Shown: positions 37,203 to 48,599 of the stretch, in pieces | Numbering within the stretch: position 1 is the stretch's first letter | Layout: every line of letters starts with the position of its first letter | DNA from: Arcuatula senhousia | Lineage: Eukaryota > Mollusca > Bivalvia > Mytilida > Mytilidae | Length of the DNA: 64,000 bases | NCBI GenBank assembly: GCA_963971305.1 | Contig: OZ020305.1 | Location: 47,515,750-47,579,749 of the forward strand | Reading direction: 5' to 3' | The notes under the pieces: model-generated | The model's input: only the letters and a program-made list of their open reading frames with translations | The model's database searches: none | What the model was told of the DNA's origin: nothing | Program-made: the position numbers and the translations under genes

Positions 37203-38708
37203 TTTCTTCTTCTTTTCCGCTGTGAATGTCGCAAAAGTGTCGCGACATATCTTTACGATACTTCTTGCGTTAACTCGGTCATACCCAGACTCGCCTTGAC
37301 CGCAACCTGAAAACCGAACTATTTTTAGTAACGGAGTTATCTGCCCCAGACCGAAAACCCTTGTTATCAGATAACCGCAGAAACCGTAACTGATATCAAA
37401 AATTTAAAGTGTGGGAAATGTTGCTGGACTCATGCGAACATGTCATCACGAAAAAAAAAATTTTTCGATCAACTTCCTGGTTACGCGTTTTGGAGTCGAA
37501 ACCTGTCGTGACACGTCAAAATTTTTTTCTTCAAAACGGTTAGTCCTAGAGACTTGGGACCTTCACCAATCATCCTAAGTGACATATGTTACATCTAAAA
37601 ATGTCAAGGTCAAAGGTCAAATCTCAAGGTCAGAGGTCATCATACACCTTGTTTGCAGTATAGCTCAAAAACCATACAAAATTGAAGCAGACATGTAAAG
37701 GGGAAAATACTCGTCTCATTTAGACCTTTATTTGATATAAAGGGTCGAACACTGTACGACAAACCGTTTTCGAGTTATGGCCCTTAACGCGTTTCGGCTT
37801 ATCCATTTTTGGCTTATAACTTTTAAACCGTCAGAGATAATATAGTAAACATATGGGTTTTTTGTGACCGTCATTATATCTCCTTCAATTTAAGACCAAA
37901 GTCGATTGGTTACGGGCAGCCATTTTCAAAATGGCTGACACCGTAAACAGTTTTTATGAAATAACACTTAAACCGTACAAAATTGAAGCAGACAATACAT
38001 GGAAAAAATGTTCGCCATGTCGAAATCTACAAAAAGTGTTTCAGGTGCGAAAGCGTAAAACTTGTCGTTTTTGAGTTATCGCCCTTGATTCGTATTTTTA
38101 AAATGATTTTTTGTTTATAACTTTTAAACCATAAAAGATGATGAATGAAACATAGGGTTTATTTGAAAGAGGATTAAATTACCTACAATTTGAACCCAAA
38201 CAGTACATGATTCGGTTGAACGGTTTCAAAATGGCGGCCAAAACAAGTTTCGCAAAACACGTTTTTTGCCAATAACTTGAAAACCATAACAGATAGTATA
38301 GTAAATATGTATACTTAAATGAATCAGTATACAAAGAGCTTCAATTTGAGTCCAAGGTCAAAGGTAAGAGGTCAAGGTCATTCCCTAGCAACAAGGTAAC
38401 ATTAATGAAAAGTCCATAGCAACCATATATATTCTAAACCAAGACTACTTTTTGAGTTAAGAGTTAAGTTTTTTCAACCGGAAGTAACCCCTAGTCCATA
38501 GCAACCGTCATAAAAGTCCTTAGCAACCATACTTTTTCTGACTTTAGGTCCCCTGCTCTTCATTCTGGAGCTTATATCACAATAATTGGCAACATATTGT
38601 CATAAACAAAGTGACTCAAATGTCTTTAGTACTTGTATAAAATACCATAACAAAAACATAAGACAGGGAAAGACCTCACATTTGTTCTCTGAACAAATGA
38701 CTTTTTAA
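37203..38708 (+). mobile_element. Family C1 body
   Basis: The body starts TTTCTTCTTCTTTTCCGCTG, a C1-specific start. It is about 1.5 kb with AGGTCA repeats near 37,606-37,640 and 38,352-38,385, and AGCAACC repeats near 38,385-38,530. The 3' end is GGGAAAGACCT, a perfect hairpin at 38,679-38,699, then ACTTTTTAA. No CTAG. Confidence 0.76.
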
Positions 38709-40231
38709 TTATTATTATTATTATTTTTCTTCTTCTTTTCCGCTGTGAATGTCGCAAAAGTGTCGCGACATATCTTTACGATACTTCTTGCGTTAACTCG
38801 GTCACACCCAGACTCGCCTTGACCGCAACCTGAAAACCGAACTATTTTTAGTAACGGAGTTATCTGCCCCAGACCGAAAACCCTTGTTATCAGATAATCT
38901 CAGAAACCGTAACCGGTATCAAAAATCTAAAGTGTGGGAATTGTTGCTGGACTCCTGGCAACATGTCATCACGCAAAAAAAAAATTATCGATCAACTTCC
39001 TGGTTACGCGTTTTTGAGTCGAAACCTGTCGCGACACGTCAAATTTTTTTTCTTCAAAACGGTTAGTCCTAGAGACTTGGGACCTTCACCAATCATCCTA
39101 GGTGACATATGTTGCATTCAAAAATGTCAAGGTCAAAGGTCAAATCTCAAGGTCAGAGGTCATGGTACACCTTGTTTGCAGTATAGCTCAAAAACCATAC
39201 AAAATTGAAGCAGACATGTAATGGGAAAAATACTCGTCTCATGTAGACCTTTGTTTGATATAAAGGGTCGAACACTGGACGACAAACCGTTTTGGAGTTA
39301 TGGCCCTTGACGCGTTTCGGCTTATTCGTTTTTGGCTTATAACTTTTAAACCATCAAAGATAATATAGTAAACATATGGGTTTTTTGTGACCGTCATTAT
39401 GAGGCCTTCAATTTAAGACCAAAGTCCAATGGTTACGGGCAGCCATTTTCAAAATGGCCGACACCCTTAACAGTTTTTATGAAATAACACTTAAACCGTA
39501 CAAAATTGAAGCGGACAATACATGGGAAAAATATTCCCCATGTCGAAATCTACAAAAAATGTTTCAGGTGCGAAAGCGTAAAACTTGTCGTTTTTGAGTT
39601 ATTGCCCTTGATTCGTATTTTTAAAATGATTTTTGTTTATAACTTTTTAACCATAAAAGATGGTGAATGAAACATAGGGTTCATTTGAAAGAGAATTGAA
39701 TTACCTGCAATTTGAACCCAAACAGTACATGATTCGGTTGAACGGTTTCAAAATGGCGGCCAAAACAAGTTTCGCGAAACACGTTTTTTGCCCATAACTT
39801 GAAAACCATAACAAATTGTATCGTAAACATGTATACTTAAATGAATCAGAATGCAAAGAGCTACAATTTGAGTCAGAGGTCAAAGGTCATGGGTCAAGGT
39901 CATTCCCTAGCAACAAGGTAACCTTAATGAAAAGTCCATAGCAACCATACATATTCTTAAACAAGACTACTTTCTGAGTTAAGATGTAAGTTTTTGCAAC
40001 CGGAAGTGACATTTAGTCCATAGCAACCGACATAAAAGTCCTAAGCAACCATACTTTTTCTGACTCTAGGCCACCTGATCTTCATTCTGGAGCCTACATC
40101 ACAATAATTGGCAACATCTTGTCATAAACAAAGTGACTCAAATGTCTTTAGTACTTGTATAAAATAACATAACAAAAAACATAAGACAGGGAAAGACCTC
40201 ACATTTGTTCTCTGAACAAATGACTTTTTAA
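38709..40231 (+). mobile_element. Family C1 body, headless
   Basis: It starts after an ATT tract with the same C1 start as the preceding body. The hairpin near 40,202-40,222 and the C-type 3' end are intact. It is close to its neighbour but differs at many positions, so the pair is not a very recent duplication. Confidence 0.76.
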
Positions 40232-41179
40232 TTATTATTATTATTATTATTATTCCAATGAATTTTGTCCGAACGTTTCTGAGATAACTACTGGACCAAA
40301 AGACTTGAAATTTAAAATGTACGTAGACTTTAGTTTAAATTTATACCAATAACATTTTTGTCAAAATAAAAGCAGCCATTTTTAAATTATCGCGATTTTA
40401 AAATTTTAAAATTCCCATAGGGTTAACATTGGCTGGCAGAAAGCCAAGTTGGTATTGATTTTCTCAGTTAACATGCGTCGTCTGCTACAGGTAAATAATA
40501 AGTTTTGTCCAAAGCTTTATGAGAAAACAACTAGAATAAATGTTTTGAAATTAATGGTATGCTTAGACTATAATTCAAAGTTCTATCAATTTTTTTTTTA
40601 CGTTGATCGAAGCAAGCATTTTCAAATTATCGCCAATTAAAGATTTTCTGTTTTCCCCATAGGATTAACATTGACTGGCAATATGCCAAGTTAGTATTGA
40701 TTTTCTGTCAAGATTGAGTCATTTCTATTTATAAACATATCATAAGGATGACTCATGGAAAATTTTGATAGGACAAAGTTAAAGGTCATGATGACATATT
40801 GTAATTCATAAAGACAAGTTTGTATTGATTGTCTGTCAAAATGTGTCATTTCTATTTATAAACATCATTAGGATGACTCATGGATAATTTTGTTAGGACA
40901 AAGGTAAAGGTCATGATGACATTATGGAATTCATTGGAGAGCTTATAAAACTATTAACATGACAAGTTTGTATTGATTTTCTGTCAACATGCAGTAATTT
41001 CTATTTATAAACCATTCATTGATAAATCTATCATAATGATGACTCGTGGAAAATTTTGCTTGAACAAAGGTAAAGGTCATGATGACATATAGTAATTCAA
41101 AGAGCTTATAACATGTACTTAATAAACTTTACACACAAAGTGGAGTGACATCTGCTATTTCTTGAAATGGCATTTATAT
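40232..41179 (+). mobile_element. Family B non-autonomous body (copy 1)
   Basis: An ATT tract is followed by CCAATGAATTTTGTCCGAAC and about 0.9 kb of non-coding sequence with repeated AAAGGTCATGATGACAT. The 3' end has GTGGAGTGACAT and the family B hairpin, but its CTAG is lost (reads TTTATATTTATT). Its last part matches the end of the helicase-bearing element at 1-2,656. Confidence 0.78.
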
Positions 41180-42125
41180 TTATTATTATTATTATTCCAA
41201 TGAATTTTGTCCGAACGTTTCTGAGATAACTACTGGACCAAAAGACTTGAAATTTAAAATGTACGTAGACTTTAGTTTAAATTTATACCAATAACATTTT
41301 TGTCAAAATAAAAGCAGCCATTTTTAAATTATCGCGATTTTAAAATTTTAAAATTCCCATAGGGTTAACATTGGCTGGCAGAAAGCCAAGTTGGTATTGA
41401 TTTTCTCAGTTAACATGCGTCGTCTGCTACAGGTAAATAATAAGTTTTGTCCAAAGCTTTATGAGAAAACAACTAGAATAAATGTTTTGAAATTAATGGT
41501 ATGCTTAGACTATAATTCAAAGTTCTATCAATTTTTTTTTTACGTTGATCGAAGCAAGCATTTTCAAATTATCGCCAATTAAAGATTTTCTGTTTTCCCC
41601 ATAGGATTAACATTGACTGGCAATATGCCAAGTTAGTATTGATTTTCTGTCAAGATTGAGTCATTTCTATTTATAAACATATCATAAGGATGACTCATGG
41701 AAAATTTTGATAGGACAAAGTTAAAGGTCATGATGACATATTGTAATTCATAAAGACAAGTTTGTATTGATTGTCTGTCAAAATGTGTCATTTCTATTTA
41801 TAAACATCATTAGGATGACTCATGGATAATTTTGTTAGGACAAAGGTAAAGGTCATGATGACATTATGGAATTCATTGGAGAGCTTATAAAACTATTAAC
41901 ATGACAAGTTTGTATTGATTTTCTGTCAACATGCAGTAATTTCTATTTATAAACCATTCATTGATAAATCTATCATAATGATGACTCATGGAAAATTTTG
42001 CTTGAACAAAGGTAAAGGTCATGATGACATATAGTAATTCAAAGAGCTTATAACATGTACTTAATAAACTTTACACACAAAGTGGAGTGACATCTGCTAT
42101 TTCTTGAAATGGCATTTATATCTAG
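41180..42125 (+). mobile_element. Family B non-autonomous body (copy 2)
   Basis: Nearly identical to copy 1 with a 942 bp offset; the few differences include a GACTCATGG against GACTCGTGG change. The intact end CTAG lies at 42,122-42,125. Confidence 0.8.
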
Positions 42126-42130
42126 TTATT

Positions 42131-42249
42131 AAGGTCTTTCCCTTCCACAGAAGGAAAGACCTTACTGTATTTCTTATGATTATTATTATTAAGGTCTTTC
42201 CCTTCCACAGAAGGAAAGACCTTACTGTATTTCTTATGATTATTATTAT
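42131..42249 (+). repeat. Two tandem heads, family C2
   Basis: 33 nt palindromes at 42,131-42,163 and 42,191-42,223 with the C2 centre TTCCACAGAA, as in the head at 4,220. Two C2 bodies follow. Confidence 0.8.
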
Positions 42250-43754
42250 TATTTTTTTTTTTCTGCCGCAGATGTCAAAAAAGTGTCGCAACCTATCATT
42301 ACGAAACTTAGTACTATTAATCGACACTACCAGGGCTCGACTTGAGTCGGCCTGTGAAACCGATCTATTTTTAGTAACGGAGTTATCTGCCCCGAACCCA
42401 AAAACCTTGTCTGCAGATAAAGTCAGAAACCGTAACCGTTATCAAAAATCTGAAGCAGGGAAAATGTTGCTAGACTCCTGGTCATGATTCGTCACGCAAA
42501 AAATTGTTTTTCGATCAACTTCCTGGTTACGCGTTTTTGACCCGAAAAGTGTCACGACTCGTCAAATTTTTTTTCTTCAAAACGGTTTGTCCTAGAGACT
42601 TGGGACCTTCACCAATCATCCTAGAAGACATATGTTACATCTAAAAATGTCAAGGTCAAAGGTCAAATCTCAAGGTCAGAGGTCATGGTACACCTTGTCT
42701 GCAGTATAGCTCAAAAACCATACAAAATTGAAGCAGACATGTAATGAAGAAAATACTCGTCTCATTCAGACCTTAATTTGATATTAAGGGTCGAACACTG
42801 TACGACAAACCGTTTTCGAGTTATGGCCCTTGACGCGTTTCTGCTTATTCGTTTTTGGCTTATAACTTTTAAACCATCAAAGATAATATAGTAAACATAT
42901 GGGTTTTTTGTGACCGTCATTATGAGTCCTTCAATTTAAGACCAAAGTCCAATGGTTACGGGCAGCCATTTTCAAAATGGCCGACACCCTTAACAGTTTT
43001 TATGAAATAACACTTAAACCGTACAAAATTGAAGCGGGCAATACATGGGAAAAATATTCCCCATGTCGCAATCTACAATAAATGTTTCAGGTGCGAAAGC
43101 GTAAAACTTGTCATTTTTGAGTTATTGCCCTTGATTCGTATTTTTAAAATGATTTTTTGTTAATAACTTTTTAACCATAAAAGATGGTGAATGAAACATA
43201 GGGTTCATTTGATAGAGAATTAAAATACCTACAATTTGAACCCAAACAGTACATGATTCGGTTGAACGGTTTCAAAATGGCGGCCAAAACAAGTTTCGCG
43301 AAACACGTTTTTTGCCCATAACTTGAAAACCATAACAGATAGTATAGTAAACATGTATACTTAAATGAATCAGAATGCAAAGAGCTACAATTTGAGTCCA
43401 AGGTCAAAGGTCATGGGTCAAGGTCATTCCCTAGCAACAAGGTAACCTTAATGAAAAGTCCATAGCAACCATACATATTCTTAAACCAGACTACTCTTTG
43501 AGTTAAGATGTTAGTTTTTTCAACCGGAAGTGACCTTTAGTCCATAGCAACCGACATAAAAGTCCTTAGCAACCATCCTTTTTCTGACTCTAGGCCTCCT
43601 GATCTTCATTCTGGAGCCTATATCACAATAATTGGCAACATCTTGTCATAAACAAAGTGACTCAAATGTCTTTAGTACTTGTATAAAATAATATAACAAA
43701 AACATAGGACAGGGAAAGACCTCACATTTGTTCTCTGAACAAATGACTTTTTAA
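42250..43754 (+). mobile_element. Family C2 body
   Basis: It starts with a T run and CTGCCGCAGATGTC, the C2-specific start. The AGGTCA and AGCAACC repeats are at the same places as in other family C copies. The 3' hairpin CATTTGTTC/GAACAAATG is intact and the end is ACTTTTTAA. Confidence 0.76.
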
Positions 43755-45264
43755 TTATTATTATTTTTTTTTTTTTTCTGCCGCAGATGTCAAAAAAGTG
43801 TCGCAACCTATCATTACGAAACTTAGTACTATCAATCGACACTACCAGGGCTCGACTTGAGTCGGCCTGCGAAACCGATCTATTTTTAGTAACAGAGTTA
43901 TCTGCCCGGAACCCAAAAACCTTGTCTGCAGATAAAGTCAGAAACCATAACCGTTATCAAAAATCTGAAGCAGGGAAAATGTTGCTAGACTCCTGGTCAT
44001 GATTGGTCACGCAAAAAATTGTTTTTCGATCAACTTCCTGGTTACGCGTTTTTGACCCGAAAAGTGTCACGACTCGTCAAATTTTTTTTCTTCAAAACGG
44101 TTTGTCCTAGAGACTTGGGACCTTCACCAATCATCCTAGAAGACATATGTTACATCTAAAAATGTCAAGGTCAAAGGTCAAATCTCAAGGTCAGAGGTCA
44201 TGGTACACCTTGTCTGCAGTATAGCTCAAAAACCATACAAAATTGAAGCAGACATGTAATGAGGAAAATACTCGTCTCATTTAGACCTTTATTTGATATA
44301 AAGGGTCGAACACTGGACGACAAACCGTTTTGGAGTTATGGCCCTTGACGCGTTTCGGCTTATTCGTTTTTGGCTTATAACTTTTAAACCATCAAAGATA
44401 ATATAGTAAACATATGGGTTTTTTGTGACCGTCATTATGAGGCCTTCAATTTAAGACCAAAGTCCAATGGTTACGGGCAGCCATTTTCAAAATGGCCGAC
44501 ACCCTTAACAGTTTTTATGAAATAACACTTAAACCGTACAAAATTGAAGCGGACAATACATGGGAAAAATATTCCCCATGTCGAAATCTACAAAAAATGT
44601 TTCAGGTGCGAAAGCGTAAAACTTGTCGTTTTTGAGTTATTGCCCTTGATTCGTATTTTTAAAATGATTTTTTGTTTATAACTTTTTAACCATAAAAGAT
44701 GGTGAATGAAACATAGGGTTCATTTGATAGAGAATTAAAATACCTACAATTTGAACCCAAACAGTACATGATTCGGTTGAACGGTTTCAAAATGGCGGCC
44801 AAAACAAGTTTCACGAAACACGTTTTTTGCCCATAACTTGAAAACCATAACAGATAGTATAGTAAACATGTATACTTAAATGAATCAGAAAGCAAAGAGC
44901 TACAATTTGGGTCCAAGGTCAAAGGTCATGGGTCAAGGTCATTCCCTAGCAACAAGGTAACCTTAATGAAAAGTCCATAGCAACCATACATATTCTTAAA
45001 CCAGACTACTTTCTGAGTTAAGATGTTAGTTTTTTCAACCGGAAGTGACATTTATTCCATAGCAACCAACATAAAAGTCCTTAGCAACCATACTTTTTCT
45101 GACTCTAGGCCCCCTGATCTTCATTCTGGAGCCTATATCACAATAATTGGCAACATCTTGTCATAAACAAAGTGACTCAAATGTCTTTAGTACTTGTATA
45201 AAATAACAAAAACATAAGACAGGGAAAGACCTCACATTTGTTCTCTGAACAAATGACTTTTTAA
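43755..45264 (+). mobile_element. Family C2 body, headless
   Basis: Same C2 start and end as the preceding body, with scattered differences. It has the family C subterminal repeat, hairpin and end near 45,223-45,264. Confidence 0.76.
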
Positions 45265-46206
45265 TTATTATTATTATTCCAATGAATTTTGTCCGAACGT
45301 TTCTGAGATAACTACTGGACCAAAAGACTTGAAATTTAAAATGTACGTAGACTTTAGTTTAAATTTATACCAATAACATTTTTGTCAAAATAAAAGCAGC
45401 CATTTTTAAATTATCGCGATTTTAAAATTTTAAAATTCCCATAGGGTTAACATTGGCTGGCAGAAAGCCAAGTTGGTATTGATTTTCTCAGTTAACATGC
45501 GTCGTCTGCTACAGGTAAATAATAAGTTTTGTCCAAAGCTTTATGAGAAAACAACTAGAATAAATGTTTTGAAATTAATGGTATGCTTAGACTATAATTC
45601 AAAGTTCTATCAATTTTTTTTTACGTTGATCGAAGCAAGCATTTTCAAATTATCGCCAATTAAAGATTTTCTGTTTTCCCCATAGGATTAACATTGACTG
45701 GCAATATGCCAAGTTAGTATTGATTTTCTGTCAAGATTGAGTCATTTCTATTTATAAACATATCATAAGGATGACTCATGGAAAATTTTGATAGGACAAA
45801 GTTAAAGGTCATGATGACATATTGTAATTCATAAAGACAAGTTTGTATTGATTGTCTGTCAAAATGTGTCATTTCTATTTATAAACATCATTAGGATGAC
45901 TCATGGATAATTTTGTTAGGACAAAGGTAAAGGTCATGATGACATTATGGAATTCATTGGAGAGCTTATAAAACTATTAACATGACAAGTTTGTATTGAT
46001 TTTCTGTCAACATGCAGTAATTTCTATTTATAAACCATTCATTGATAAATCTATCATAATGATGACTCATGGAAAATTTTGCTTGAACAAAGGTAAAGGT
46101 CATGATGACATATAGTAATTCAAAGAGCTTATAACATGTACTTAATAAACTTTACACACAAAGTGGAGTGACATCTGCTATTTCTTGAAATGGCATTTAT
46201 ATCTAG
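45265..46206 (+). mobile_element. Family B non-autonomous body (copy 3)
   Basis: Nearly identical to the copies at 40.2 and 41.2 kb, with CTAG intact at 46,203-46,206. No family B head is left to pair with it in the nested order, so its head is lost or lies elsewhere. Confidence 0.78.
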
Positions 46207-47217
46207 TTCTTATTCTTATTGTCGCCAATTTTTGTCCGCGTCATAACTAAAGAACCGTTTTATATTGCGGTTCCAAACTTGGTATGATGATACGTGATCA
46301 TGATATCTGTTGCAGTAGAACTTTTCGGAACCAAGATGGCTGCCATTTTCAAGATGGCCGCCATTTTACGTAAAAAAAGTCGCGTTTTCTGATTTGAACA
46401 AAAATTTATTTAAAGCCATATTACAGTATGGCGTGTTGAGGCGTGACGAAAAAAATGTCGAAAAATTCAAAATGGCCGCCATTTCCCGTAAAAATTGTAC
46501 ATTCTCCGATTTTAACGAAACTTTATATTTAAGGTATATGAAGTATGGCGAGTTCATACGTGGAGTAAGAAATGTCGAAAAATTCAAAATGGCCGCCACT
46601 TCCTGTAAAAATGAAAAATTTTCCGATTTCCACGAAAATTTATATTTAGGTGTTTCATAGGATGGCGAGTTCAAAAAGTTCAAAAAATTCAAAATGGCCG
46701 CCACTTCCAAAAATTTTTTTTTTTTCAAAATTTTAATGAAATTTTATTTTTTAGAGTTTTGAAGGATGACCGATTCAAAAATTTCAAAAAATTCAAAATG
46801 GCCGCCATTTCCCGTGAAAATGGAACATTCTCCAATTTTAAAGAAACTTTATATTTAAGGAATATGAAGGTTGACGAGTTGATACGCGAGGTCAGAAATG
46901 TCGAAAAATTCAAAATGGCCGCCATTTTCCGTTAAAAGTGAACATTCTCAGATTTTAACGAAACTTTATATTTAGGAGTTTCAATTGATGGCGAGTTCAA
47001 AAATTCCAAACAAATCAAAATGGCCGCCACTTCCGTAAGTATTGAAAATTCTCAGATTTTAACGAAACTTGATATTTTAGGTGTTTGAAGGATGGCGAGT
47101 GGGAATATGGAGTCAAATATTAAAAAAATCATTAAAGTGGCTGCCGACAGTGTCAAATATGTCGTAAAAGATAAGGCAACGGTCGACATCTGCTATTGCT
47201 GGCAATGGCAATTCTAG
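46207..47217 (+). mobile_element. Headless family A short element, six core repeats, outside the main A block
   Basis: It starts TTCTTATTCTTATTGTCGCC. Six core repeats run from about 46,469 to 47,018 and CTAG lies at 47,214-47,217. The nearest unclosed family A heads are at 2,662-2,767. Confidence 0.74.
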
Positions 47218-47225
47218 TTATTATT

Positions 47226-47282
47226 AAGTCGCCCAAAACAAAGTTTGGGAGACTTATTGTTTTTGCACCGTTTCTTATTATT
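47226..47282 (+). repeat. Orphan head, family D
   Basis: A 30 nt palindrome at 47,226-47,255 (start AAGTCGCCCAAA, end TTTGGGAGACTT) with tail ATTGTTTTTGCACCG and ATT. In the nested order it would be closed by the body ending at 56,175. Confidence 0.75.
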
Positions 47283-47561
47283 ATGTCTCCCAAACAAAGT
47301 TTTGGGAGACATATTGCTTTTGTACATAATGAAAATAAGTGAACTGATAGATTATGATGTTGAGAGTAATATTCCATAACTAAAATTAAAATTTGACAAT
47401 GGCGGCCATTTTGAATTCAAGATGGCCGCCAAACTTTCAAAGTGCTCTGATTTACATGAAATTTGATATTTAAGGGTTTTTTGACATGCTGAAGAGAATA
47501 GTGGCAATGGGAGTTTGTTTGGGAGACATTCGTGTTTGCATCCAAACACAATCATACCTAG
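47283..47561 (+). mobile_element. Small complete family E element (279 bp)
   Basis: The head at 47,283-47,312 (start ATGTCTCCCAAAC, end TTTTGGGAGACAT) runs without an (ATT)n tract into one core repeat. The 3' end has GTTTGGGAGACATT, hairpin GTGTTTG-CATC-CAAACAC and CTAG at 47,558-47,561. The single core is homologous to the seven-repeat body at 48,600-49,963, so it looks like a deletion derivative. Confidence 0.78.
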
Positions 47562-47569
47562 TTATTATT

Positions 47570-47699
47570 AAGTCGCCCAAAACAAAGTTTGGGAGACTTA
47601 TTGTTTTTGCACCGTTTCTTATTATTATTATTAAGTCGCCCAAAACAAAGTTTTGGCGACTTATTGTTTTTACCCCGTTTCTTATTATTATTATTATTT
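47570..47699 (+). repeat. Two tandem heads, family D
   Basis: Heads at 47,570-47,599 and 47,633-47,662. The second has GGCGACTT in its right arm, making the stem fully paired, where most family D heads have GGGAGACTT. Confidence 0.78.
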
Positions 47700-48150
47700 A
47701 TTATTATTATTTTTCTTCCGGAACTTGAACTTGTCCGGGGGTCTACTTTCAGGGCTTACGTCTGAGGTCATTCAAACTTGGTACAATGCTAGAGTACCAT
47801 CTAAAGTTTTGTATGCTCTTTTTGGAGTTTTCAAAATGGCCGCCGTTTCAAAATGGCAGCCATCGGAAAAAGTGGGCGGAATTTTTTTTTTCATCGGATC
47901 GTTTTGAAAATTAGTCATCTTGGTAAAGCGGGTATGCTGAGTTCAAATCTTCGACCGGATTTGAAATCCGACTAACGGTTTTTAAATGGCGGCCATTTTA
48001 CTACACCCGCCCCCTTAAAAATGTGAACTTTGTCTGATTTCAACAAAATTTGATTATATACATATTTTATTGTACTGAATGGGAAGAAATAGTATCCAAG
48101 GCGATTTTGGGCGACTTGTGTGTTGGCATCCCAACACAAATTATACCTAG
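47700..48150 (+). mobile_element. Family D body, variant start
   Basis: The first ~120 bp (CTTCCGGAACTTGAACTTG) differ from other D bodies. From about 47,830 it joins the common D sequence (CATCGGAAAAAGTGGGCGG, then GACCGGATTTGAAATCCGAC). The 3' end has GGGCGACTTG, hairpin TGTGTTGG-CAT-CCCAACACA and CTAG at 48,147-48,150. Confidence 0.74.
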
Positions 48151-48599
48151 TTATTCTTCTGATTCTTTATCGTAAAGTTGTCCTCCCTAATACAAGAAAG
48201 GGGTTCAAGGAAATTGAATAACACTTGTTGGATTAGATAGTGGGTCACTTAAAGGCGTGCATCCAAGTTTTGAAATTTTCAAGATGGCCGCCGTTTCAAA
48301 ATGGCGGCCATCGGAAAAAGTGGGCGGAAAATTTTTTTTCATCGGATCGTCTTGAAAATTGGTCATCTGAGTAAAGCGGGTATGCTGAATTCAAATCTGC
48401 GACCGGATTTGAAATCCGACTTCCGGTTTTAAAATGGCGGCCGTTTTACTACACCCGCCCCCCCCCAAAAGGTCAACTTTGTCCGATTTCAACGAAATTT
48501 GATTTCTAGACTTATTTTGATGTACTGATTTGAATGGAATACTATCCAAGGCAATTTTGGGCGACTTATGTGTTGGCATCCCAACACAATCAGCACTAG
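48151..48599 (+). mobile_element. Family D body
   Basis: It starts TTATTCTTCTGATTCTTTATCG. The core has paired AAGATGGCCGCC and AAAATGGCGGCC motifs, including an exact AANATGGCGGC at 48,298-48,308. The end reads GCGACTTATGTGTTGG and CTAG at 48,596-48,599. Confidence 0.75.

Noticed and set aside
40449..45685. Repeated 63-70 codon frames starting MVLIFSVNMRR
   Set aside because: Found only in the three family B bodies, which are nearly identical, and absent as a recognisable domain; not supported as genes.
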